From: Pengzhenrongella sp031582905
GTDB taxonomy: Bacteria; Actinomycetota; Actinomycetes; Actinomycetales; Cellulomonadaceae
Assembly: GCF_031582905.1 (NCBI RefSeq)
Contig: NZ_CP133990.1
Location: forward strand, 1,426,001 to 1,490,000
Reading direction: 5' to 3'
DNA: 64,000 nt
Shown: one piece after another, positions 52,757 through 63,108 of the stretch
How positions within the stretch are numbered: position 1 is the first letter of the stretch
Layout of the letters: every line of letters starts with the position of its first letter
Made by a program: the position numbers and the translations under genes
The notes under the pieces: model-generated
Told to the model about the DNA's origin: nothing
What the model saw: the letters and a program-made list of their open reading frames with translations, nothing else
The model's database searches: none

Positions 52757-54036
52757 ATGAGCACGAGCGAGCACGGCGCCGGGCGCCTCACCCGCGCCAC
52801 CGTGGCGGTGCGCGACCGCGCGCAGCGGATCGCCGACGCCGCCGTCGAACGTCCGGTCGACGCGGTCGCCGCAGCGGTCCTCGGGGTGCTCGTCGTGACG
52901 ACCGTCGGGGTCTTCGCGGTGACCGGCTATGCGCCGCCCGCCCCGTCCGCGGAGCGCGCCGGTCGAGGCGTCGCAGCGATGCCGGCCCCCGCGGCCCCGC
53001 TGCCGGGGCAGGCTGCCGGGGCCCCGCTGCCGGGGCAGGCTGCCGGGGCGCCGACCCCGGGTGCGATCGAGGCACCCGGCGGGATCGACGCCCCGGGCGC
53101 CAGGGTGCTCCCACGCGAGGCAGGTCCCGCACTCCTGCCGCGGGACCCGCAGGCGGGGACGGCGCGGACGACCGAGGTCGCGGCGGCCGCGTCCGGAGCT
53201 GCGCCGGCGTCCGACGGGTCGTCGTCCGAGGCCGGCGACCTGACCGACGCCGTACGGCCCGAGGCGTCACGCGACACGGCGTCGGCGGGCGCACGGGGCA
53301 CGACGCCGAGCGCAGGCGCTCGCGCGACGGCTCCGGCAGGGTCCCGTCCGGCCGCCCCGTCGGACGGCGGCACGGCTCGCACGCGGCCACCGGCGTCCGG
53401 GGAGCGAGCGAGCCTGCCGTCCGACCGGTCACCCGGCAGCCCTCGACGCCGCGCCCGGCCGCCCCTCGGCCCGCGCCGGTCGCCCCGGGACGTGCCGAGC
53501 CGTCCCCGGCGCCGGCTCGGCCGGCTCCCGCGGGACCGCCGGCGAAGGGCTCACCGAGCAAGGCTTCGCCGGGTAAGGCTTCGCCCGCGAAGGCCTCGCC
53601 GGGCAAGGGTTCGCCGGCGAAGGCCGCGCCCGCGAAGGCCTCGCCGGGCAAGGGTTCGCCGGCGAAGGCGTCGCCGGGCAAGGGCGGGTCGGGCACGAGG
53701 GAATCGAGCGACGCTCGGCCCGGCGACACGTCACCGGGGAAGGGCGGCCCGGGCAAGGGTGATGGACGGGGTGACGGTCGGGGCGGCGACGGATCGCCGG
53801 ACCGGGGTCGGCCGGGGGACGGTCGGAACGACGGTCGGCCGGGCAAGGACGGGCCGCACCGGGGTGGATCCGGGGACGGTCGGAACGACGGTGGCGGGCC
53901 GGGCAAGGGCTCGCCCGGCGACGGCCGGTCTGGCGGCGACGGCCGGTCTCGCGGCGATGGCCGGTCCGGGGGCGGCGATGGCCGGTCCGGGGACGACCAC
54001 GGCCGGTCCGGCGGCGACCACGGCCGGCGCGGCTGA
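52757..54036 (+). CDS. Membrane-anchored low-complexity protein with histone-H1-like tail (frame break)
   Basis: GGAGGAACC precedes the ATG at 52757. Residues 1-35 are soluble (TRATVAVRDRAQRIADAAVE), then one transmembrane segment AVAAAVLGVLVVTTVGVFAV. After it come Ala/Pro/Gly-rich sequence with two PLPGQAAGA repeats and a Ser/Thr-rich stretch. At 53399-53402 one G is missing. The correct frame then gives EPAVRPVTRQPSTPRPAAPR and about 40 residues of Ser-Pro-Gly-Lys/Ala-Lys repeats (KASPGKGSPAKAAPAK), finally Gly-Asp-Gly-Arg-Ser repeats (GDGRSGGDGRSRGDGR) ending at TGA 54034-54036. This second half has no start of its own, so simple ORF calls miss it and take antisense or shifted frames instead. 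Function unknown. Confidence 0.72.
53540..53692 (+). repeat. Lys/Ser/Pro-coding imperfect repeats
   Basis: Imperfect units of AAGGCCTCGCCGGGCAAGGG and TCGCCGGCG recur about eight times. In the corrected frame they encode S-P-G-K and S-P-A-K blocks, like eukaryotic H1 or the C-terminal tails of some actinobacterial HU proteins. Confidence 0.8.
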
Positions 54037-54108
54037 CCGGCTCACCTGACCCGCGTCGGGGGGTTCGGCGACATGCCGTGGTCGACGACCCCCGCGTCGC
54101 CCGGGCGC

Positions 54109-56357
54109 TCAGCCCGCGCTGACCGCCCGGCTCGACTTCACCGCGTACATGCGCTCGTCGGCGGCATGCAGCAGGTCGTCGAAGTCCGAGCCGTCGGCGG
54201 GGTAGGTGCTGACGCCGATGGACGCCCGGACCCGGACGGTGCCGCGAGCGGTCACCACGGGCTCGGCCAACGCGTCCGCGAGCTGTGCCGCGACCCGCTC
54301 GCCCTCGGTCCGGCCGCCGTCGCGGTCGACCGCGGGCAGGACGACGAGGAACTCGTCCCCGCCGAGCCGGGCCACGAGGTCGCCGCGCCGCAGCCGGCGC
54401 TGCAGGCGCCCGGCGACAGCCAGCAGCAGCTCGTCCCCGACCGCGTGCCCGTACTCGTCGTTGACCTGCTTGAAGCCGTCCAGGTCGAGGTACAGCACCG
54501 CGGCCCCGGTGCCCGCGACCTGGGCCTGCAGCACCGTGGAGTCGAGCACCTCGGCCAGCCGACGGCGGTTGGGCAGGCCGGTGAGCGGGTCGTGGAACGC
54601 CAGGCGCTCCACCTCGTCGAGGTAGGTCTGGGCGCGGTCGCGCTCCGCGGCCAGGCGCTCCTCGGCCCGCACCTGCTCGGTCACGTCATTCTGGACGCCG
54701 ATGTACTGGATGAGGCGGCCGTCGTCGTCGAACACCGGCGCGACGTAGATCTCGTTCCACCACGGCGTCCGGTCGGGGCCGCGGAAGTTGAGCAGCCGCT
54801 CACGCGCCTCACGCCCCGCGGCGATCGCCTCGCGCAGCCGCGCGACGGCCGGTCCGTCGGTGTCCGGTCCCTGGAGGAACCGGCAGTTGCGGCCGAGGAG
54901 CTCCTCGGCGCGCATGCCGGCGAGCCGCTCGAACGCGGTGTTGACGTAGACGAGCGGCTGGTCGGGTCGGGTGACGTCGCTGATGGTCACCCCGTTCACG
55001 GTCGCGGCCAGCGCGCGGCGCAGGGTGCGCTCGGAGCCCCCGACGGGGAGTGGGCGAGCGCCGCGACCGCGGCCGTGACGTCGTCGGGCACGGTGGCCCC
55101 CGTCGCCGCGGGGACGACGAGGCGCACCGCGTCCTGCGGCAGGATGCGGGACATGAGCGACTGGGCGGCGTCGGCGACGACCTCGCGGTCGTAGGTCAGC
55201 GCGAACTCGAACATCCGCTCTCGCTCCGGGCCGGTGTCGCCGAGGTCGCGCGCGAGCAGCGCCGCGGCGAAGTGCGGGGCGAGCACGGTGACGTCCCACT
55301 CACCGCGGACGGCGTCGTCGGCGGCGAGGTCGGCACCCCGCACCCCCGCGACCGGCTCGACGGGGAGGCCCTCGCCGATGGCCGCGACGAAGCCGACCCG
55401 CTCGACGAGCTCGCGGTAGCGGTGCGCGGTGAGCGGGGTGAAGTGGCGCGCCTCCTGGAACGTCGACACGACGGTGCAGGTCGACCCGAGGCGCATGGCC
55501 TCCCGCTCGAGGTGCTTGCTCACCTCGATGAGCAGCGCCTTCTTGGATCGACGCAGCGGCGTGCCCTCCGGCAGGCAGGCGAACGGGGACGCGTGCTCGC
55601 GGACGGGTGGGGCGGTCCGCAGCTGCAGCGGCGCCGTCGGCAGGCCGGGCGCGAGCCGGTCGCTCGGCCGCCCGAAGAGCCACCCCTGCCCCAGGCGCGC
55701 GCCCAGGGCCAGGGCCGTGCTCAGGTGCTCCGGGTGCTCGATGCCCTCGGCGAGGACGACGGTGCCGGACCGCTCCGCTTCGGCGTTGACGGCGTTCATG
55801 ATCTCGGCGAGCTCGGGGCCGGGCCGCTGCTGGACGAGACGCAGGTCGAGCTTGATGATGTCCGGTCGGAGCAGGGGCATGAACGCCAGGGACAGGTCGT
55901 CCGCACCGACGTCGTCGAGAGCGATCCGCCAGCCCGCGGCACGGAGCCGCTGCACGGTCGCCAGGAGCTCCGCGGGGCGCGCGGCGATGGCGCGCTCGGT
56001 GATCTCCAGGACGACCTGGAGGTCACGCGGCGCGGCGGCGCTGATCGCGAGCAGCTCCTCGAGCGGGGCGGTGTCGAGCACCTCGGGCTCGACGTTGACG
56101 AAGAGCGTCAGCGGGGCGAGCACGCCCGCGGTGATCGCGGTGCGCAGCGCGGTGCGGCGGCACAGCTCGTCGAGCTCGCGCAGGCGGCCGGCGTCCCGGG
56201 CGGCGGCGAACAGGACGTCCGGGCGCTCGAGCGGCCCCTCGGGCCCACGGGCGAGCGCCTCGTAGGCCACGACCGCACCGGAGTCCAGGTCGACGATCGG
56301 CTGGAACACGCTGCGCACCTGACCGCGCGCGATCACCTCGTCGATGTCCGCCGCCAT
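54109..56357 (-). CDS. EAL-DICT-LOV-GGDEF blue-light cyclic-di-GMP protein (frame break)
   Basis: About 750 aa. ATG at 56355-56357 with GAGGGACCC upstream. Residues 1-240: EAL domain (AYEALARG, LEITERA, ALDDVGADDLSLAFM, IIKLDLRLV, LAEGIEH); metal and catalytic acids are mostly kept, though the usual DDFGTG loop is changed. Residues 270-430: DICT sensor domain (TCTVVSTFQEARHFTPLTAH). After a missing base at 55037-55041: a LOV domain with photoactive cysteine (codon 54883-54885) in GRNCRFLQGPDTD, LLNFRGPDRTPWWNEIYVAP and YIGVQNDVT, so the FMN contacts are present. Then a GGDEF domain with RxxD inhibitory site (RRGDLVARLGGDEFLVV). The arrangement implies light and DICT input into cyclic-di-GMP turnover. 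Confidence 0.9.
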
Positions 56358-56621
56358 GGGTCCCTCTCGTCGTCGCTGCAGCGGTGGCGGACGCCACCCG
56401 TGCTCCTCCTCCTTCGGCACGGAGCCGTCGCATGTGAGCAGTCGGCGTCTGCCCGGGTTGCCCGTCGACCGGCCGGGCGCCCGCCCGGTGCTGACGGCAC
56501 CTCTCCCGGGCGACGGGGACGGCTGACGCAGGTCGCGACGTCGGTGGCGCACGGCGGTCATGTGGACCGCCCGGTGCCACGCCGGGGTGCGGGCGGCGCG
56601 GTCCGCGCGGACGGGCGACGC

Positions 56622-58462
56622 TCAGGCCGGCTCGAGCGCCGCGGGCAGCGCCGCGTCGTCGGTGTCGGCGTCGGCGTCGTCCCGGCGCGGGTGGGGGACC
56701 GAGCCCCCGGCGCGGGCGGTCATGAGCACGCCGACCTCGTCCGCCGGCACCGCCCGCGACCACAGGTGCCCCTGCCCCTCCTGGCAGCCGCGGTCCCGGA
56801 GCCACGCGGCCTGCTCGGGCGTCTCCACGCCCTCGGCGACGACCGTGAGATCGAGCGCGGCTGCCAGGGCGAGGATCGAGCTCACGAGCGGGGCGTCGCT
56901 GCTCGCGGTGCGGATGGTGCTGACGAACGACCGGTCGACCTTGAGCAGGTCGAGGTCCAGTCGGCCCAGGCGCGCGAGACTCGAGTAGCCGGTCCCGAAG
57001 TCGTCCATCGCCACCCGGACCCCCTGGGACCGCAGGTGGCGCAGCGTCTGGATGACGACGTCGGACTCGACGTCGAGCAGCCCCTCGGTGATCTCCAGGA
57101 TGAGGGCGTCCGCCGGGAGACCCGACCTGCGCAGCGCCTCGTGGACCCGGCCGAGGTAGCGCGGATCGGCGAGCTCGGGGCCCGAGACGTTGACGGCGAC
57201 CCGTCGGCGACCGTGCGGCCCGGCCGGCCACCGGGCGGCGTCGGCGAGGGCGCGCCGCAGCACGAGGTGCCCGACGTCGAGGATCGCCCCGCTCCGCTCG
57301 GCCTGCGGGATGAACTGGTCCGGGGGATGAGCCCGCGCTCCGGATGACGCCACCGCACCAGTGCCTCGGCCGCGACGATCGCGCCCGACCCGAGATCGAC
57401 CACGGGCTGGTAGTGCACCTCCAGCTCGCCCCTGGCCACCGCCCGGCGCAGACCCAGGGCACCGTCGACGGTCGCGGCATGCGCCCGGGTCGAGCCCCGA
57501 CGGCTCCGCTTCGCCCCGTACAGCGCGGTGTCGGCGCGGCTGACCAGCAGCGAGCCGGAGTCACCGGGCTCCCACTGGGCGGTCCCGGCCGTGCACGTGC
57601 ACCCGTCCGGGAGGGCGGCGCGCATGCCGTCGATCATGGCGCCCACGTCCGCGGTCGTGCGGCCTCCGGCGAGCAGCACGAACTCGTCCCCGCCGGTGCG
57701 TGCGACGATCACGTCGCGGGGCAGGGCCGAGCGCGCGGCCCGGGCGATGGCGACCAGCAAGCGGTCGCCGGCGACGTGCCCGTGGCGGTCGTTCACCGCC
57801 TTGAAGTGGTCGAGGTCGAGCACCGCCACCGTGAGCGGCTCGCCATGGCGTTCCGCCCGGCGGAGGGCCTCGTCCATGCGCTGGTCGAGGCCTCGGCGGT
57901 TGAGGAGACGGGTCAGCGGGTCGACCTGCGCCTCGGCCGTGGCGCGCACCAGTCGACCGGCGAACAGCCCGACGAGCACGACGGTCCCGGCGCACAGCGC
58001 CGTGGCGGCGGCGCCGATGCCCGGAGCGGTCCCGACCGCCCCCATCACGCCGCCCACTGCCAGCAGGAGGTGCGCGGTCGCGCTGAGCCACGACACCAGG
58101 GTGAAGACGTTGACGACGACGAGCAGGTAGAGCATCGCGATCGCGAGCGCCGGGGTACCGCCGCCCGCGACGGACACGCCCACGGTGATCATCGCCCAGG
58201 CCGCGATCAGCAGGGTGTGATGCGTCCACGCCCCCCACCGCGTGCCGTCGACCAGGGCCCACCCGCCGATGGCGAAGGCGGCGAGCCCGAGCAGGCGGAT
58301 CGTGTCGATGCCGTCCACCGGCGCGTCGGCCAGCACCGTGCTGACGAGCGCGAGGAGTCCGCCGCCGACGAACATCAGGCCGGTGGTGCGCACCGCCGCG
58401 GTCGGGTGCACGCCCGCGGGAGCGCGCAGCAGCGCGGCGCGGTCGACCCGGGGGAGCGTCAT
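56622..58462 (-). CDS. Membrane GGDEF-EAL protein (frame break)
   Basis: About 613 aa from the ATG at 58460-58462 (MTLPRVDRAALLRAPAG). The N-terminal 190 residues have six or more hydrophobic segments, including TTGLMFVGGGLLALVSTVLA and IGAAATALCAGTVVLVGLFA. The GGDEF domain has DPLTRLLNRRGLDQRMDEAL and ARTGGDEFVLL; an RxxD site is not present at the usual place (ALPRD). The EAL domain has AAEALVRWRHPERG, then after a missing base at 57322-57326 PDQFIPQAERSG, VNVSGPELADP, LEITEGLLD, MDDFGTGYSSLARL, LKVDRSF and AEGVET. Both active sites look complete. A 264-nt gap (56358-56621) before the LOV gene contains no gene I can support. Confidence 0.9.
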
Positions 58463-58567
58463 GACCGGCACATCGGCACGCGCGTGAGCGACATGACCGG
58501 TGCGCCGAGGGTCCACCCGGTCGCACGCCTGCACGGCGTGCCGGCGGTCGTCGTCATGCCGTCCCGG

Positions 58568-60561
58568 TCACCGTCGGGTGCGCGGCGGAGCCGTCGAGTG
58601 CGCGGCGGAGCCGTCGCGCTGCTGCGGGAGGACGTCCACGCCGCGGGACGGTCCGGCGTCGGCGTCGGTTTCGGCTTCGGCGTCGGCTTCGGCTGCGGGC
58701 GACGACGCGGCCCGCAGGTGGTCGCGCATCGCACGGGCTCCCATCGGCCGGGCGAGCAGGAACCCCTGACCGAACCGGCACCCGAGCGCCATCAGGGCCT
58801 CGCGCTGCTCCGTCGTCTCGATGCCCTCGGCGACGAGCGCGACCTCCAGCTCGCTCGCCATGCGGACGACGGCGCGCACGATCGCCAGCGCGCGGGGATC
58901 GGTCGCGACGTCGACCGTGAAGGCGCGGTCCAGCTTGATGATGTCGGCCGGCATGAGCCGCAGCGCGGCGATCGAGGACTGACCGACGCCGAAGTCGTCC
59001 ATGGCGATCCGCACGCCGCTGCGGCGCAGCTCGGCGAGCAGCGGGACGACGTCGGGACGCAGCAGGGTGCTCTCGGTGACCTCGGCGATGAGCTGTGCGC
59101 TCGACGTCCGGCCGGCGTCGATGAGGTCCAGCACGCGCGACCTGGTGAGCTCCCGCGCGGAGACGTTCACACCGATGCTGACCGGCCGTCCGGCCGCGGC
59201 TGCGAACGACTCCGCATCCGCCCGCACCTCGGCCAGCACGCGGGCCCCGATCTCGTCGATGAGGCCGGCCTGCTCCCCGAGGGGGACGAAGATGGCCGGG
59301 GAGACCGGCCCTCGCTCCGGGTGGGCCCACCGCGCGAGCGCCTCGACGCCGTCGACCCGCCCCGTGGTGAGGTCCACGATGGGCTGGTACTCCACGAAGA
59401 TCTCCCCGCGCGACACCGCACCGTGCAGGTCCTGGACGAGCGACGCGTGCTCGACCTGGGTCGCCAGCATCACCGGCGAGAAGACGACGCACCGCCCGCG
59501 CCCGGCGGCCTTGGCCTCGTACATGGCCACGTCGGCCTCCCGGACGAGGCGGTCGGCGTCGGCGTCCGAGTCCGGCTCGGCGAGCGTGATCCCGATGCTG
59601 ATGCCGACGTGGACGCCGCGGCCCGCCACCTCGACCGTCTCCTCGAGGGCGGCCAGCAGCCGTTCCGCGACCGCCGACGCCCCCGCACGGTCGGTGTCGA
59701 GCACGAGCACCGCGAACTCGTCCCCACCCAGCCGGGCGACGACGTCGTCCTGCCGCAGCGTCGTGCGCAGGCGGCGGGCGACCTCGACCAGCAGGTCGTC
59801 GCCGGCGCGGTGCCCCAGGCTGTCGTTGACGGCCTTGAACCCGTCCAGGTCGCAGAACAGCACGGCGATCGTCGGTCGGGTGCGCGGGTCTCGGCGGTCG
59901 GTCGAGGGGGCCGCCGGATGGTTGTCCCGGCTCCGGGCGAGCGCCTGGCGGACCCGCTCGTGGAACAGGCCCCGGTTGGGCAGCCCGGTCAGGACGTCGT
60001 GCGTCGCCTGCCGGGTCAGTGCGCGCTTCCCTCCTCGAGGGCCCGGACGATCGTGTCCTGCCGGCTCCCGGTGCGCACGAGGACGACGGTGATCGCGACC
60101 ATGGTCGTCGCCAGGTAGGCCACGTCGACCACCGCCCGCCCGGGTGGGGTGAGCGCGAAGGCGACGACGGCGCTGAGGGCGACCGCCGTGGCCGTGACGG
60201 CCGTCGCCGCGCCGGGGCGCAGCTGGGACGCGGCGTACAGCACCGGGTAGCAGAAGTAGATGTAGCCCGAGATCGAGGCGTCGCTCGTCGCGAGATCCAG
60301 CCCGGTGATCGCCAGCAGGCCGATGAGGGGGATCACGGTGAGCAGCGGGGTCGGTCGCCGCCCCCGTCGGGACAGCAGACCGAGGCTGGTCAGCAGCAGG
60401 GCGGGGACGCCCACGGCCAGGACGCGCGCCGGCGCACCTCCGCCTGGCGGGTTCAGCAGGGCGACCACGGCGGTCACGACGGCCGCGACGGCGACGAGTG
60501 CGCCGGCGGTGGGGGCCGCCACCGCCGCGTCCCGCGGCTCGAACTGCCTGGACAGGTCCAC
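58568..60561 (-). CDS. Membrane GGDEF-EAL protein (frame break)
   Basis: About 665 aa from a GTG at 60559-60561 (MDLSRQFEPRDAAVAAPTAG). Five or six N-terminal hydrophobic segments, such as ALVAVAAVVTAVVALLNPPG and VLAVGVPALLLTSLGLLSRR, with a loop GYIYFCYPVLYAASQLRPG. One base is missing at 60029-60031, after which KRALTRQATHDVLTGLPNRG begins the GGDEF domain, with RQDDVVARLGGDEFAVL (RxxD inhibitory site intact). The EAL domain has VEALARWAHPERG, VNVSARELTRS, AEVTESTLL, MDDFGVGQSSIAAL, IKLDRAF and AEGIET. It has the same domain order as the two neighbours on this strand and lies 105 nt upstream of the second. Confidence 0.9.
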
Positions 60562-60639
60562 GCCTGCCTATCGGCGCCCTGTGGGGCGTGTTGACGCCGA
60601 CGCGCACCCGGGTGACCCCGGGTGGGGGTGAGCCGGCGC

Positions 60640-61275
60640 TCAGCGCACGACGACGTCCGCCCGCGCCCGCGTGGCCGCGACCACCTCGGCGTTGCGCTGG
60701 TCCGACCCGAGGGACCGCTCGCGCGCGGCCTGCGGGGTCCGGCCGAACCGCTCGTGCCGGGCGACCAGGCGGTCGACCCGCACGTCGTCGTCGGGCTCGA
60801 CGTACCAGCACTCGTCAAGCAGGGGACGCACGGCCGCCCAGGCGCCGTCGTCCACGAGGAGGTAGTTGCCCTCGGTGACGACCAGGGGGACCTCCCGCGG
60901 CACGGGAACGGCACCGGCGATCGACTCCTCGAGCGACCGGTCGAAGAGCGGGGCGTAGACGACCGGCTCGTCCGCCGCCCGCAGGCGCCGCAGCAGCGCG
61001 GCGTACCCACCGGCGTCGAACGTGTCCGGTGCGCCCTTGCGGTCGTGGCGGCCGAGGCGGTGCAGCTCCGCCTCGGCGAGGTGGAACCCGTCCATGCCGA
61101 CCAGCCGGGCGTCGTCGCCGAGCGCGGAGACGAGCGCCTGCGCGAGGGTGGACTTGCCCGCCCCGGGCGGACCGGTGATCCCGAGCAGCCGCCGGCGACC
61201 GGACCCGACCAGACGGCGGGCGCGCTCCAGGAGCGCCGGGTCCACGGCGCCGGGCGTCGCGGCGTCGTCGGTCAT
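60640..61275 (-). CDS. Nucleoside/nucleotide kinase family protein (sugar kinase-like)
   Basis: 211-aa P-loop kinase. Walker A is LLGITGPPGAGKSTLAQALV. VGMDGFHLAEAELHRLGRHD and RKGAPDTFDAGGYAALLRRL are the substrate-binding blocks of the phosphoribulokinase/uridine-kinase/FrcK group, and VVTEGNYLLVDDGAW completes it. ATG at 61273-61275 overlaps the end of the PfkB gene by 4 nt and GAGGAGC precedes it. The sugar ABC operon context suggests that it phosphorylates an imported sugar or its derivative. Confidence 0.88.
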   Translation of the reverse strand: MTDDAATPGAVDPALLERARRLVGSGRRRLLGITGPPGAGKSTLAQALVSALGDDARLVGMDGFHLAEAELHRLGRHDRKGAPDTFDAGGYAALLRRLRAADEPVVYAPLFDRSLEESIAGAVPVPREVPLVVTEGNYLLVDDGAWAAVRPLLDECWYVEPDDDVRVDRLVARHERFGRTPQAARERSLGSDQRNAEVVAATRARADVVVR

Positions 61276-62213
61276 CGGGGCTCCTCTCGAAAGAGCGTGG
61301 GCGGGATCAGCGTGGGCGGGACGAGCGTGGGCAGCAGCGGGTCGGACAGCCAGGACCGCGGGCCGACGTGGCCGACGCGGTGCGACGCGACCGCTACCGC
61401 CGGTCCCAGCGCCTGCACCAGGTCCAGACCCGCGGCGACCGCGAAGGCGTACGCCCCGTGCAGCACGTCCCCGGCGCCGAGGGTGTCACGTGCACGGACC
61501 GCCGGCACCAGCACCTCGCCGGACCCGTCCGGCCGCCACCACCGCAGCGGTCCGGCGCCGGCGGAGACCGCCACGAGCTCGGGTCCGCCCGCGAGGAGGG
61601 CGCCGTCGGGCACCCGTCCGTCGGGCAGGCGGAACGCCGCGGAGCAGATGACCGCGGTCACCAGCGGCAGGAGATCGGCCAGCACGGGCTTCCAGCTCCC
61701 CGCGTCCAGCACGACCGGGACCCCGCGCTCGCGGGCGGCGGCCGCGGCGGCGACGGCGAGGCGCGGGTGGTGCCCGTCGAGCAGGACGACGTCGGCACCC
61801 GCCACGAGGTCCGCCAGGTCCGGCGGCGGGTCCACCGCGACGCCCTCGGCGTTGCGTGACACGACGGACCGCTCGCCCGTGGCGTCCACGACCGTGACGG
61901 ACGACAGCGCCGGTCGGTGGGCGGCGTCGTCCCCGACGTCGCGGAGCGCGACGCCGTGCTCGGCGAGGTCGGCATGCACGACGGCGGCCAGCGGCCCCCC
62001 GCCGACGACGGTGAGCAGCGTGGTGTCCCCGCCCAGCGCGGCGAACGTCACGGCCGCGTTCGAGGCGGGCCCACCGGCGCTGACGTCGGCGCGGCTGCTG
62101 ACGACCTTCTCGTCCGGGCCGGGCAGCCCCTCGACGCGCTGCACGACGTCGACCGTGGCCAGCCCGACGAACAGCCCCCGCGGCGGGCGGGCTGCGACGG
62201 GGTCGGCCGTCAC
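61272..62213 (-). CDS. PfkB-family carbohydrate kinase
   Basis: 313-aa ribokinase-like enzyme. N-terminal signature GLFVGLATVDVVQRVEGLPG, then SAGGPASNAAVTFAALGGDT. The C-terminal signature ARDTLGAGDVLHGAYAFAVA contains the catalytic aspartate (GAGD). The tail has a short repeat (TLVPPTLIPPTLF). It overlaps the ABC ATPase stop by 4 nt and the next kinase start by 4 nt. Whether it acts on ribose, fructose or a nucleoside cannot be told from this sequence. Confidence 0.9.
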   Translation of the reverse strand: MTADPVAARPPRGLFVGLATVDVVQRVEGLPGPDEKVVSSRADVSAGGPASNAAVTFAALGGDTTLLTVVGGGPLAAVVHADLAEHGVALRDVGDDAAHRPALSSVTVVDATGERSVVSRNAEGVAVDPPPDLADLVAGADVVLLDGHHPRLAVAAAAAARERGVPVVLDAGSWKPVLADLLPLVTAVICSAAFRLPDGRVPDGALLAGGPELVAVSAGAGPLRWWRPDGSGEVLVPAVRARDTLGAGDVLHGAYAFAVAAGLDLVQALGPAVAVASHRVGHVGPRSWLSDPLLPTLVPPTLIPPTLFREEPR

Positions 62214-63108
62214 CGCACCGCCTCGGAGCCCGTGCCGGACACGGAGTCCGTGCCGGACACGGAGTCCGGGCCGGACGCGGCGCCGGGCCGGGGCGTCCCG
62301 CCGAGCGACGCCGGGTCGAGCGCCCCCGTCATCACGGCCACGACGTCATTCATCGAGTGCTCGCGCGGGTCCAGGACGGCGGCGCGGCGCCCGAGGCGGT
62401 GGACGTGGATCCGGTCGGCGATGTCGAACACCTGCGGCATGTTGTGGGAGATGAGGACGACCGGCAGCCCGCGGTTGCTGATCCGCCGGATGAGGTCGAG
62501 CACCATGCCGGACTCCCGGACGCCGAGGGCGGCGGTCGGCTCGTCCATGATGACCAGTCGGGTGCCGAAGGCTGCCGCCCGGGCGACGGCGACGCTCTGC
62601 CGCTGGCCCCCGAGAGGCTCTCCACGGGCTGCCGCACGTCCGGGATCCGCACCCCGAGCGCGTCGAGCTGGTGCTTCGCCTCCGTGCGCATCGCGGCGGC
62701 GTCGACCATCCGCAGGACGGAGCCGAGGACGCCCGAGCGACGGATCTCCCGCCCCAGGAACAGGTTCGAGGCGATGTCGAGGGCGGGTGCGACCGCGAGG
62801 TCCTGGTAGACGGTCTCGATGCCGCGGGCGCGGGCCTCGATGGGGGAGCGGAAGCTGACCGGGTCCCCGTCGACGCGGATCTCGCCGCGGTCCGGCACGA
62901 CGGCGCCCGACAGCGCCTTGATGAGCGTGGACTTGCCCGCCCCGTTGTCCCCGACGACGGCGAGGACCTCGCCGGGGAGCAGGTCGAAGTCGGCGTCGAC
63001 CATCGCCTGGACGTGCCCGTAGGACTTGGTCAGGCCGCGGGCCTGCAGGACGGGGACGGGTCCGGCGTCGGCCGCGCTTCCGGGGGACATCGGGCTCACG
63101 GTGCTCAT
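62210..63108 (-). CDS. Sugar ABC transporter ATP-binding protein (frame break)
   Basis: Single-domain ATPase of about 300 aa, like FrcA/XylG half-size ATPases of the ribose/fructose class. MSTVSPMSPG starts at 63108. Walker A is VVGDNGAGKSTLIKALSGAV, Q loop VYQDLAVAPALDIASNLFLG. The signature LSGGQRQSVAVARAAAFG needs one base at 62607-62611, after which LVIMDEPTAALGVRESGMVL is Walker B and VVLISHNMPQVFDIADRIHV the switch. The C-terminal tail has a VSGTDS repeat. ATG overlaps the permease stop by 4 nt. This is a one-domain ATPase, whereas RbsA-type has two. Confidence 0.92.

Noticed and set aside
53540..53692. Eukaryotic histone H1 gene or its transfer
   Set aside because: The likeness is only low-complexity Lys-Pro-Ser composition; codon use is the same as in the surroundings.
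53731..54045. Minus-strand VPG/ARP repeat proteins over the Lys-rich gene
   Set aside because: They are shadows of the Gly-Asp-Arg-rich tail; the plus-strand gene explains the repeats and has an SD and membrane anchor.
56358..56621. Small gene in the gap between the LOV gene and the next GGDEF-EAL gene
   Set aside because: Only short Arg-rich frames are present with no SD or domain; I see nothing supportable there.
57344..60118. 924-aa open frame on the plus strand
   Set aside because: Antisense to the two GGDEF-EAL genes and without a recognisable domain, rich in Gly-Asp-Arg-Glu-His as expected for the reverse frame.
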